A stretch of 64,000 nucleotides of DNA from Ga0077527 sp945862135 (GTDB lineage: Bacteria > Pseudomonadota > Gammaproteobacteria > Burkholderiales > SG8-41): contig CAXNMF010000016.1 in assembly GCA_964203275.1 (NCBI GenBank), positions 1-64,000 on the forward strand. The letters run 5' to 3'. Both the position numbers and the translations under genes were made by a program. This document shows positions 7,066-15,098 of this stretch, in pieces. Numbering within the stretch: the stretch's first letter is position 1; each line of letters opens with the position of its first letter. The notes beneath the pieces were generated by a model. It worked only from the letters and a program-made list of their open reading frames with translations, did not search any database and was not told where the DNA came from.

Positions 7066-9212
7066 TGGCGCAAGCAAACACCGCAGCCCCCGCACGCAAA
7101 CTGCCGGGCAGTCTGGAGACCAACCGCCGCCTCGACCGCTGGCTCAGCATCAATGCCGACGGTACCGTCACGCTGTACACCGGCAAGGTTGAAATCGGCC
7201 AGGGCATTCTCACTGCAGTGATGCAGATGACCGCCGAAGAACTCGACATCGATGTCTCGCGCATCCGTCTCAAGGCCGCGAGCACGGCGTTCAGTCCTGA
7301 TGAAGGCATCACCTCGGGCAGTCGCTCGATCCAGGAAAGCGGACTCGCTTTACGCCACGTTGCCGCCGAAACGCGCGACCTGTTGCTGACCCGCGCTGCG
7401 CAGAAACTCGGCGTGACGCTGGAAAGCCTCACCGTTACCGACGGCGTGATCTCTGCGCGCGGCGGCGGTTCGGTGACGTACTGGGAACTCGCCACGCCGG
7501 ACTTGCTGGCGCGCGAGGCGACTTTTGATGTCACCGCCAAGCTGCCGCAGGAACATGTGGTTGTCGGCACTTCGCTGGAGCGCGTCGACATTCCGAACAA
7601 GGTGATGGGCAAACCGTCCTTCGTGCAGGACATGCAGCCGCCGGGCCTGCTGCACGGACGCATCAGCCGTCCGCCGGGACCAAAGGCAACGCTGAAAGCC
7701 ATCGATCTCAAGGAAGTCGAGCAGATGCCCGGCGTGGTTGCGGTGGTGCGCGACGGCAATTTTCTCGGTGTGGTGGCACAACGTGAAGAACAGGCGATCC
7801 GCGCCGAACGCCGTCTTGCACGTATCGCGCAATGGAATAACGGCCCGGAACTGCCGGCCAACGATCCACGTCATCTGCTGACGCTGCAGTCGCAGGCGGA
7901 AAGCGAAGTCATCAACACCAAGGGTGACCCTTCGACTGCAGGCGCGAAGCAGTTCAGCGCCGAATACACCAAACCTTATCTGGCTCATGCTTCACTGGCG
8001 CCGTCCTGCGCGCTGGCGCAGTGGGGCAGCGGTGCGGACAGCGGCAAGGTATGGATCTGGACGCACAGCCAGGGCATTTACCCGCTGCGCGGCGACATGG
8101 CGCAGGTGCTGGGTTTGCCGGAGAACGACATCATCATCACCCACGCCGAAGGTGCGGGCTGTTACGGCCACAATGCAGCCGACGACGTCACGCTCGACGC
8201 CGTGTTGCTGGCGCGCGCGGTGCCGGGCAAACCGGTGCGTGTGCAGTGGATGCGCGAAGATGAATTCGCCTGGGAGCCCTTCAGCTCGCCGATGGTGGTC
8301 AGGCTCAATGCCTCGCTCGACGACAAAGGCAATATCGTCAACTGGGGCCATGAATTGTGGAGTCATGCGCACAGCACGCGGCCCGGCGGCAAGGGCGGTG
8401 TCAATCTGTTGGCGGCGTGGCATCTGGAAAAACCGCTGCCCGCAGCCAAGCCCGGCAATCCGCCGCTGCCCGGCGGCGGCAGCCATCGCAATGCAGTGCC
8501 CTTATATGACTTCCCCAACCAGAAAGTCACCAACCACCTGATCCGCCAGTCACCCCTGCGCACTTCCGCGCTGCGCGCGCTGGGTGGCCATGCCAATGCC
8601 TACGCCATCGAATGTTTCATTGATGAACTGGCAGAAGCGGCGGGCGCCGATCCGGTGGAATTCCGCCTGCGTCATCTCAAGGATGCACGCGCCAAGGCCG
8701 TCATCGAAAAAGTGGCGCAGATGGCGAAGTGGAAGCCCAATGAGAAGGGCGACGGCGAACGCGGTCGCGGCATCGGTTTCGCGCGCTATAAAAACCTCGC
8801 CGCGTACGTTGCGGTGATTGCCGAAGTGCATATTGCCGAAGACGTGCGTGTGACCAAGCTGTGGGGTGCGGTCGACGTCGGCCAGGCGATCAATCCCGAT
8901 GGTGTGATCAACCAGATCGAAGGCGGCATGATCCAGAGTGCCAGCTGGACGCTGAAGGAGCGTGTTGATTTCGACAAGGTGGGTGTGACCACGCGCAACT
9001 GGCTGGATTACCCGATCCTCAGTTTTGTTGAAGTGCCGGAGGTCGAGGTTGCGCTGATCAACCGACCCGAAGCGCCACCGGTCGGTGCGGGCGAGGGCAC
9101 GCAAGGTCCGGTATCGGGGGCCATCGGTAATGCCATTTACAATGCCATCGGTGCGCGGCTGCGTGACATGCCGTTCACCCGCGACCGCATTGTTGCGGCG
9201 CTGAGTGCCTGA
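7065..9212 (+). CDS. Molybdopterin-binding large subunit of a molybdenum hydroxylase (IorB-like)
   Basis: A 716-residue subunit with the aldehyde-oxidase/xanthine-dehydrogenase Mo-cofactor domain. Visible motifs are VEIGQGILTAVMQMTAEEL near residue 45, an HGRISRPPG segment near 200, EGAGCYGHNAADD near 365, and the C-terminal GAGEGTQGPVSGAIGNA near 680, which carries the catalytic glutamate. The length and absence of an FAD domain fit the isoquinoline 1-oxidoreductase or nicotinate dehydrogenase B type. The ATG at 7065 overlaps the stop of the iron-sulfur subunit; longer in-frame extensions run into that gene and are rejected. No twin-arginine signal is seen, so it is probably cytoplasmic. No c-type cytochrome or FAD subunit is adjacent. 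Confidence 0.9.
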   Translation: MAQANTAAPARKLPGSLETNRRLDRWLSINADGTVTLYTGKVEIGQGILTAVMQMTAEELDIDVSRIRLKAASTAFSPDEGITSGSRSIQESGLALRHVAAETRDLLLTRAAQKLGVTLESLTVTDGVISARGGGSVTYWELATPDLLAREATFDVTAKLPQEHVVVGTSLERVDIPNKVMGKPSFVQDMQPPGLLHGRISRPPGPKATLKAIDLKEVEQMPGVVAVVRDGNFLGVVAQREEQAIRAERRLARIAQWNNGPELPANDPRHLLTLQSQAESEVINTKGDPSTAGAKQFSAEYTKPYLAHASLAPSCALAQWGSGADSGKVWIWTHSQGIYPLRGDMAQVLGLPENDIIITHAEGAGCYGHNAADDVTLDAVLLARAVPGKPVRVQWMREDEFAWEPFSSPMVVRLNASLDDKGNIVNWGHELWSHAHSTRPGGKGGVNLLAAWHLEKPLPAAKPGNPPLPGGGSHRNAVPLYDFPNQKVTNHLIRQSPLRTSALRALGGHANAYAIECFIDELAEAAGADPVEFRLRHLKDARAKAVIEKVAQMAKWKPNEKGDGERGRGIGFARYKNLAAYVAVIAEVHIAEDVRVTKLWGAVDVGQAINPDGVINQIEGGMIQSASWTLKERVDFDKVGVTTRNWLDYPILSFVEVPEVEVALINRPEAPPVGAGEGTQGPVSGAIGNAIYNAIGARLRDMPFTRDRIVAALSA

Positions 9213-9231
9213 CTTTGGGAGTCCCGGAATA

Positions 9232-10320
9232 ATGCATCGAAAAACGATAGGCATTGCCGTGGTCGGTTCAGGACGGATCGGAACTTTGCGCGCTGTCATG
9301 GCAGCCCGCCATCCGGCCGTTCACTTCCTGGCCGTTTCTGACCGTGAGCCTGCAAAAGCTGAAAAACTGGCAGCGCAGTGCGGTGCCGCATGCTGGTCCG
9401 GAGACAATCTCGAGGTGATTTCCAGGCCTGAGGTCGGAGCAGTGGTTGTTTCCACGATTGAACTTGAGCATGTAGGGCCGGTTGTTCAGGCCCTGGAGAT
9501 GGGGAAAAAGGTTTTTGTCGAAAAACCGATTGCCCTGACGCTAAAGGACGCTGATCACCTGATCAATACTGCACGCCTTCATGCGGACCGTGGCGCCACT
9601 CTGCACGTGGGATTCAGCCGGCGCTTCAAGAAGCGTTACATGATTGCAAGGGAGCAACTCAGGCGCGGGCGTCTGGGGCAACTGACCGGTGCGGTGGTCA
9701 GACTTTTTAATACCCGCTCGCAGGCCATGCAGACCCTTTCACGCTTGCCCGAGAACAGCCCGACTTCCGGTCTGACCTACTATATCGATCTGATGGGGTG
9801 GTTTTTCGAGAATAACCCCATTGTTGAAGTCATTGCCCGAGGCAAACGCGGCGTATTGCTGAACTCGGGCCACAATACAACGGACCTTGCCCATGCGATT
9901 CTGACTTGTGCTGATGGCGCCGTCATCGCGATGAGCGTCAGCTACGCATTACCCAAGGGTTTTCCTGTGCTCGGCCATGCCGCCCGTGTCGAATTGCTGG
10001 GCCCTGACGGTGTGATGCTGCTCGACGATGACCATACTGATCGCATGCTCTACAGTGATCATGGCGTCGGACATGTTTACATCCCCGGGCATGAAGTCAA
10101 CATGGCTTTCCTTGGCAGCGGCACACCTGGGGACTGGGCGATGGACGAGTTTTGGGGGCCGGTCGCGACAGAGACCAGGGCATGGATTGATCATCTGACA
10201 GCCGGAACACCCACAATGCATTCAACGCCATCGCAGGCGCGCCAGACCCTGGCCGTGACGTTGGCGATGGAGGAGTCCCTGAGAACCGGATTACCGGTCA
10301 AAGTGGATGTTGCAGCGTAA
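9232..10320 (+). CDS. Gfo/Idh/MocA-family NAD(P)-dependent oxidoreductase
   Basis: A 362-residue protein with an N-terminal Rossmann fold (AVVGSGRIGTLRA near residue 8) and the family motif VEKPIALT near residue 98 (EKP, with the lysine that helps catalysis). The C-terminal half is the alpha/beta dimerisation domain. Relatives oxidise myo-inositol, sugars or other hydroxylated substrates. ATG 9232 follows GGGAGTCCC. A GTG at 9205 would overlap the preceding gene and is less likely. A TTT receptor gene starts 17 nt downstream, so the pair may be one transport-and-oxidation module. Confidence 0.88.
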   Translation: MHRKTIGIAVVGSGRIGTLRAVMAARHPAVHFLAVSDREPAKAEKLAAQCGAACWSGDNLEVISRPEVGAVVVSTIELEHVGPVVQALEMGKKVFVEKPIALTLKDADHLINTARLHADRGATLHVGFSRRFKKRYMIAREQLRRGRLGQLTGAVVRLFNTRSQAMQTLSRLPENSPTSGLTYYIDLMGWFFENNPIVEVIARGKRGVLLNSGHNTTDLAHAILTCADGAVIAMSVSYALPKGFPVLGHAARVELLGPDGVMLLDDDHTDRMLYSDHGVGHVYIPGHEVNMAFLGSGTPGDWAMDEFWGPVATETRAWIDHLTAGTPTMHSTPSQARQTLAVTLAMEESLRTGLPVKVDVAA

Positions 10321-10337
10321 TCTTTCAAAGGAGGTGC

Positions 10338-11348
10338 ATGATGCTTGATTGGAGCAGAGTGACGCAGGTTTTGACAGTCGCTACGGTCGCGGTTTGTTGT
10401 ACGGTGTTGTCTGCTCCCGGTATTGTTGTTGCCGCGGAATGGAAGCCTGACCGTGTCGTGGAAATCATTGTTGCAACGGGTGCTGGCGGCGGTCAGGATA
10501 AGTCTGCGCGAACGGTGCAGAGGATTCTGCAGGACAGCAAGATTCTGTCTGTAACTTCGACAGTGCAGAATAAACCGGGTGGTGGTGGACTGGTTGCCTG
10601 GAATTACCTCAATCAGAAAGGTGCTGATGGTCATTTCATTGCAATCGCCAACCCGACTTTGCTGACAAATCATATTACCGGTCGATCCAGCATCAGCTAT
10701 ACCGATATGACCATGATCGCCAACCTCTTTACCGAATCAGTGGCGATCAGTGTGCGCGAGGATTCTCCGATCCGCTCGATCAAGGATCTGTCCGAGCGGT
10801 TACGTAAAGATGTTACCTCAGTGAGTTTTTCAGTCGGCAGCAGTCTGGGAAGTGCCAACCATATCGCGATGGCACGTCTGGCGAGACTTTCGGGTGCTGA
10901 TCCCAGAAAAATGCGCGCCGTTGTTTTTCAGGGTGGCGGTCAGGCCATGACTGCGTTGTTGGGTGGGCATGTAGATCTGATTGCTTCGGCAGCCAACAAT
11001 GTTGTTCCTCATTTGCAGGGAGGCAAACTCCGGGTCCTTGGCGTGACCGCCGAGAAACGCCTGGAGGGCTCTTTTGCAAACATTCCGACGCTACGTGAAC
11101 AGGGGGCCGACGTGGTGATCAGCAATGGCCGCATGATGGTGGGGGCCAAGGCCATGACGCCTCCCCAGGTTGCTTATTGGGAGGCTGCTCTTGAGCGGAT
11201 GGCGGCAACGGCTGAATGGAAGAAGGTTATTGACGACAACGAATTTGAACCCTTGTTCATGTCAAGCAAGGATACTCAAGCCTATCTCAAGGCGCAGTAT
11301 GCTGAGCTGAAAAAGGCTCTCGATGATCTGGGCATGGCCGTCAAGTAA
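10338..11348 (+). CDS. TTT-family (Bug/TctC) periplasmic solute-binding protein
   Basis: A 336-residue exported protein with a signal peptide ending near VVAAEW (residue 33). It is one of the more divergent receptors here: the usual GGGTD-type loop is GAGGGQDKSARTV, and the second loop reads NKPGGGGLVAWNYL. Such receptors capture carboxylates in the periplasm for a TctAB membrane permease, which is not in this window. AAAGGAGGTG at 10326 is a strong ribosome binding site. It lies in one run with the Gfo/Idh/MocA gene. Its 3' end overlaps the convergent carboxymuconolactone decarboxylase gene by 8 nt. Confidence 0.85.
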   Translation: MMLDWSRVTQVLTVATVAVCCTVLSAPGIVVAAEWKPDRVVEIIVATGAGGGQDKSARTVQRILQDSKILSVTSTVQNKPGGGGLVAWNYLNQKGADGHFIAIANPTLLTNHITGRSSISYTDMTMIANLFTESVAISVREDSPIRSIKDLSERLRKDVTSVSFSVGSSLGSANHIAMARLARLSGADPRKMRAVVFQGGGQAMTALLGGHVDLIASAANNVVPHLQGGKLRVLGVTAEKRLEGSFANIPTLREQGADVVISNGRMMVGAKAMTPPQVAYWEAALERMAATAEWKKVIDDNEFEPLFMSSKDTQAYLKAQYAELKKALDDLGMAVK

Positions 11349-11724
11349 GCACGCCAATTTCCTTGAATATCTCCACGCATCGGCGGACGGCCGTGTTTGA
11401 GGAAGGGAATCCACAGTAAACGGCGCCTTGTACAAAAACCTCGACAATTTCGTCGGGTGTCGCGCCGTTATTGAGGGCACCCCTGATGTGTCCGGGAAGT
11501 TCATCCATGCGGTCGGCAGCACAGATGAAAGCCAGTGTGACCAGGCTGCGCTCCTTGAGCGTGAGTTGCGGCCTGGTCCAGATCTGTCCCCAGGAAAATC
11601 CGTTCACCAGTTCCTGTTGCTGCAGGGTGTATTTGTCAGTGCTCGATTGGCGCTTGTTGACGTGTTTTTCCCCCATGACTTTGCGGCGTATGGCAAGACC
11701 AGCCTCGATGTCTTTCGGTTCCAT
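11341..11724 (-). CDS. Carboxymuconolactone decarboxylase-family protein
   Basis: A 127-residue all-helical protein matching the CMD/AhpD fold: LTLKERSLVTLAFICAADRMDELPGHI, then ALNNGATPDEIVEVFVQGAVYCGFPSS, typical of PcaC-type gamma-carboxymuconolactone decarboxylases. The AhpD CxxC pair is absent, which argues against a peroxidase role. The reaction is probably a decarboxylation or an isomerisation of a ring-cleavage product, but the substrate is unknown. It converges with the TTT receptor gene, sharing 8 nt at the stop codons. Confidence 0.82.
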   Translation of the reverse strand: MEPKDIEAGLAIRRKVMGEKHVNKRQSSTDKYTLQQQELVNGFSWGQIWTRPQLTLKERSLVTLAFICAADRMDELPGHIRGALNNGATPDEIVEVFVQGAVYCGFPSSNTAVRRCVEIFKEIGVLT

Positions 11725-11881
11725 GTTTGTTCCTTGATTAAAATACAGATTGGATACTTGTAAAATCCGGGTCCAAGTTTAGCGGAAGCGCCTGATTCCC
11801 CCAAACAGGTCATTGCCCGACTTTTGCGATTGCTGCATTAGCAGTCAACAAGAAACTACTTAATGTTAAGGTGGCTTTGTC

Positions 11882-12871
11882 ATGAAGCCGACTTTGGAGA
11901 AGAAAATGAAATATCGGTTAGCAGATATGGTTTGTGGCGCACTCATGGCGGCCGGCAGTGTGACTGTTGCTGCAGCCTATCCCGAACGGCCGATCCGCCT
12001 GATTGTGCCCTTCGCACCGGGTGGCAATGTTGATCTGACCGCCCGCGCGATCACACCAGACATGGGAGATTTGCTTGGCCGCAATATCATCATCGACAAC
12101 CGTGCCGGTGCGGGTGGCGCAGTGGGTTCTGAAATTGCCGCCAAATCAGTGCCTGACGGTTATACGCTGCTGTTTTCATCGACCGGTTCGCTGACCATCG
12201 CGCCGGTAGTCTCCACCAAGCTGCGTTACGACCCGATCAAGGATTTTGAAACCATCAACCTCGCGTCCAACGTGCCGGTGATCATGCTGGTGCCGCTGGC
12301 GTCACCGGCGAAAACGGTGAAGGATTTTATTCCCTACGCCAAATCACGCGGCGAGCTGATCATGGGCTCGTCGGGTAATTTCGCCACCGGCCGTCTGGCC
12401 GGCGAATTGTTCCAGGGCATCACCGGCACCAAGTTTACGCATGTGCCGTACAAGGGGGGTAGTCCTGCGATGCTGGACTTGATCGGTGGCCGTATCGATG
12501 TGATGTTTGACCAGATCTCTTCAGCAATCGGTCACGTCAAGAGCGGCAAGGTCAGGGCGCTGGCGGTGAATGCCAGCAACCGCTCGACCGAACTTCCGGA
12601 AGTGCCGACCATGAAAGAAGCCGGCGTGGCCGGCGTCGAGGCGGGCACCTTTACCGCGATGCTGGCGCCAGCTACAACGCCCAAGGCCATCGTCAATCGC
12701 CTCAATGAAGACATGAACAAGGCCATGCGCACGCCGCAGGTGCAGCAGAGCTTCGCCAAGTACAACGCCGAGATGATCGGCACCACGCCCGCTGCCAGCC
12801 AGGCCTTCATCAAGGCTGAAATCGAAAAATGGCGCAAGGTCGTGCGTGCTGCGAATATCAAGGAAGAATAA
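11882..12871 (+). CDS. TTT-family (Bug/TctC) periplasmic solute-binding protein
   Basis: A 329-residue exported receptor. The mature part begins YPERPIRLIVPFAPGGNVDLTARA, the classical Bug start, followed by IDNRAGAGGAVGSE and VPYKGGSPAMLDL. Two starts are plausible: ATG 11882 after AAGGTGG, or ATG 11906 after GGAGAAG, the latter giving a shorter, cleaner signal peptide. No permease is adjacent. A perfect 20-bp palindromic hairpin follows the stop codon, separating it from the convergent protease gene. Confidence 0.88.
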   Translation: MKPTLEKKMKYRLADMVCGALMAAGSVTVAAAYPERPIRLIVPFAPGGNVDLTARAITPDMGDLLGRNIIIDNRAGAGGAVGSEIAAKSVPDGYTLLFSSTGSLTIAPVVSTKLRYDPIKDFETINLASNVPVIMLVPLASPAKTVKDFIPYAKSRGELIMGSSGNFATGRLAGELFQGITGTKFTHVPYKGGSPAMLDLIGGRIDVMFDQISSAIGHVKSGKVRALAVNASNRSTELPEVPTMKEAGVAGVEAGTFTAMLAPATTPKAIVNRLNEDMNKAMRTPQVQQSFAKYNAEMIGTTPAASQAFIKAEIEKWRKVVRAANIKEE

Positions 12872-12886
12872 GCACAGCTTCGCATG

Positions 12887-12906
12887 CGCCCGATGATCAT
12901 CGGGCG
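12887..12906. terminator. Palindromic terminator between convergent genes
   Basis: CGCCCGATGATCATCGGGCG is a perfect 20-bp palindrome. It directly abuts the stop codon of the minus-strand protease gene and follows the TTT receptor gene. There is no long T tract, so it may act as a bidirectional stop or mRNA end-stabiliser. Confidence 0.65.
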
Positions 12907-13821
12907 TTACATGGCGGTGGTTGGAGTTACTGATTTAGGTTGTTCGATGCCGCCATTGGTTGAACCGGGAATTCGCGGCGGTGGCAGGTACATCACGGAA
13001 GGACGCCGCGTATTGGCCTGCGGGTAAAGGTCCATCAGGTCGTAAACCACACGCGGCATTTTCGTGCTCACCGGGAAACCCAGTTTCTGGGCACCCTGCA
13101 CAGTGATCGGAAAGTCGTGTGTGACCTGTCCTTCGCTGAGTGCCACCGCCAGTTGCTCGGCGTCTTTGCGCGGCATGCGTTTGGTCAGCATGTCGGCGAC
13201 GAAACTAGCCACCTGCCGCTGTGCCTTGACCGCCATGTCCGCCATCATCAGCGTTTGGTCGCTGGCTTGTTCCTTTTTGATTTTAACGGCCTGCAGTATT
13301 GAAGATGCGGCCATTTCGCCAATCTGCGGATCCACCGGGCCGAGCACGGCGTTGCGGTCCATGACGATTTCTGCGGCTGCCATCGCAATCAGCGTGCCGC
13401 CACTCATCGCGTAGTGCGGCACAAACACGGTGACCTTGCCCTTGTGGTCGGCCAATGCGCGGGCGATCTGCTCTGCGGCCAGCACAAGCCCGCCGGGGGT
13501 GTGCAAAATCAGGTCGATTGGTTGATCGTCCGGCGTCAGCCGGATTGCGCGTAGTACGGCCTCGGAATCCTCGATGTTGATGTAGGCGGCGACCTGAACG
13601 CCGAACAGGCTCTGGCTTTCCTGGCGGTGGATCAGTGCGATTACCCTCGACTTGCGCTCACTCTGGAACTGTTTCAGCAGCCCGTCGCGGGCTTTCTGAG
13701 TATTGTCCCGCTGTCCGAAAACCTGGAATAGCACCATGCCTATGATCAGCAGCCAGAATACAAGCCGGGCTCCCTGTGCGAGGTTGAACCAGATGCCAGG
13801 GCGTTGTTGTGTTGCGGTCAT
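12907..13821 (-). CDS. Membrane-anchored serine protease of the SDH/ClpP-crotonase fold (SppA-related)
   Basis: A 304-residue protein with one N-terminal transmembrane helix (residues 18-36) and a ClpP-like domain. LILHTPGGLVLAAEQIARAL near residue 104 and the nucleophile loop HYAMSGGTLIAMAAAE (Ser140) match the serine dehydrogenase proteinase family (PF01972-like). Such proteins are thought to cleave membrane-associated peptides. The C-terminus is proline rich and probably disordered. It appears to be a single-gene unit, convergent with the upstream receptor. Confidence 0.82.
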   Translation of the reverse strand: MTATQQRPGIWFNLAQGARLVFWLLIIGMVLFQVFGQRDNTQKARDGLLKQFQSERKSRVIALIHRQESQSLFGVQVAAYINIEDSEAVLRAIRLTPDDQPIDLILHTPGGLVLAAEQIARALADHKGKVTVFVPHYAMSGGTLIAMAAAEIVMDRNAVLGPVDPQIGEMAASSILQAVKIKKEQASDQTLMMADMAVKAQRQVASFVADMLTKRMPRKDAEQLAVALSEGQVTHDFPITVQGAQKLGFPVSTKMPRVVYDLMDLYPQANTRRPSVMYLPPPRIPGSTNGGIEQPKSVTPTTAM

Positions 13822-14065
13822 GTTGTCCTTGCGGCGCCTGCATTTTCGCGCTCATCGGGCTGGCGGGAGGCCTGCGCCTTGTGTCGGCATGATGCAGCGA
13901 GGCGTCAAGCCGGGCTGTACGCTTCCGCACATAGTGTCGGGTGGCGAGGCGGACGTGTAGTGTTGGAAATACAGATATTGAGCATTGTTTGTATTGAAAA
14001 TCTTTCGCAGGTCACGCACCATGTGCGGCACCGCTGTTTACACGGAAAAAGGGAGTTTCTGAGCG

Positions 14066-14494
14066 ATGAAAGTATTGGTGATTCATGGTGCCGGCCTCGA
14101 TATGCGCGGCAAGGTGCAACTCGACGTCTTCGGTCCGATGACGCTTCCGCAGTATGAAGAGCACATCCGCGGTTATGCCAAGGAACTCGGTATCGAAGTG
14201 ACGTTCTTCCACTCCAATATCGAGGGTGAGGTCGTCAACAAGCTGTATCAGGCTTTCGACAGCGATATCGCCGGCGTAGTGATGAACCCGGGCGGCTTCA
14301 CCATGGTGACTGGCCCGCTGCGTGCAGCGGTGGCGCAGATGAAATTTCCGGTGATCGAGGTTCATCTGAGCAACCCGACGGCGCGAGGCACCACCTCGGT
14401 GATGTTGCCGGTGTGCAAGGCCTGTGTTTACGGCTTCGGCATCGAGAGCTACAAATTTGCGTTGACCGGATTGAAGTCGTTGATCAAGAAATAA
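14066..14494 (+). CDS. Type II dehydroquinase-fold protein with altered active site
   Basis: A 142-residue protein with the flavodoxin-like fold of AroQ: KVLVIHGAGLDMRG, HSNIEGEVVNKL, GVVMNPGGFTM, VIEVHLSNPTARG and YGFGIESYKFAL align along the whole family length. Key residues differ: the lid arginine is V17, the catalytic tyrosine is F22 (DVFG instead of VYG), the THTS histidine is a methionine, and the HAREEFRRHS segment is TARGTTSVML. The NPGG asparagine and EVHLSN histidine remain. It is therefore unlikely to make shikimate precursors, and a catabolic or unknown lyase role is more probable. Confidence 0.8.
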   Translation: MKVLVIHGAGLDMRGKVQLDVFGPMTLPQYEEHIRGYAKELGIEVTFFHSNIEGEVVNKLYQAFDSDIAGVVMNPGGFTMVTGPLRAAVAQMKFPVIEVHLSNPTARGTTSVMLPVCKACVYGFGIESYKFALTGLKSLIKK

Positions 14495-14510
14495 TCCGAT
14501 CGGTACAAGA

Positions 14511-14544
14511 AAAACGGCAAGGCATGATGCCCTGCCGTTTTTTT
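14511..14544 (+). terminator. Rho-independent terminator
   Basis: ACGGCAAGGC, loop ATGAT, then GCCCTGCCGT followed by six T: a 10-bp stem with one mismatch, 16 nt after the dehydroquinase-like gene. The leading A tract means it can also serve the minus-strand gene that ends at 14559. Confidence 0.88.
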
Positions 14545-14558
14545 GTGCAGCCGATTGC

Positions 14559-14840
14559 TCAGCGGATGGGAATGTAAATATTCGGCAGCATGATGTGTAT
14601 GCCTGCAGAGGGTTGCGCGTAATACACCGGCGCGGGGGCATAGTAGGAGTGGTGGCGCACCACTTCGCGGTAAACCACGCGCGGCGGGGCATAGTGCGGG
14701 TGGTAATGCCGCGCTTCCTTCCAGTGTTTGTGCCCGTGTCCGTAACCATGACCGCGACCACGATCGTCGCCGCGATCCGCCCAGGCGGGCGCTGCTGCCA
14801 GCATCACCGCCGCCAACACTGCACCTGTCATCAGTTTCAT
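14559..14840 (-). CDS. Small secreted His/Tyr-rich protein
   Basis: A 93-residue protein with a signal peptide ending APAWA-D (residue 22). The rest is low complexity: RGHGYGHGHKHWKE, several PHY/HHSYY and APAPVYY segments, and a hydrophobic end LPNIYIPIR. Short exported proteins of this type are common in betaproteobacteria and of unknown function. The histidines suggest metal binding, but this is inference. The ribosome binding site is AAGGAGA, 8 nt before ATG 14840. It seems to be a single gene. Confidence 0.75.
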   Translation of the reverse strand: MKLMTGAVLAAVMLAAAPAWADRGDDRGRGHGYGHGHKHWKEARHYHPHYAPPRVVYREVVRHHSYYAPAPVYYAQPSAGIHIMLPNIYIPIR

Positions 14841-15098
14841 TTGGGTCTCCTTTATGCGGCCACGTCCTGCGTGTCCGGTTGCCCCTGTTGCATGATTTTT
14901 CGTTATATGCGGCCCTTGCCTCAGGCCACGGCTGCAGATTAACGGCAGCTTCTGATAAATGCTGTATCAATGTGTAAGCGGATGTAAGCAGCAGGGGCTT
15001 TCTTGCCAGTGTGTCGGCTTGCGGCGACAATCGTTGCGGGCGGTCATCGCCGTCCGACAACAACAGCCGGCCTGTGATGGCGCGTATCGGGGAGAACC

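Noticed and set aside
14066..14494. Annotation as the biosynthetic 3-dehydroquinate dehydratase
   Set aside because: At least four active-site residues are substituted, so a shikimate-pathway role would be misleading.
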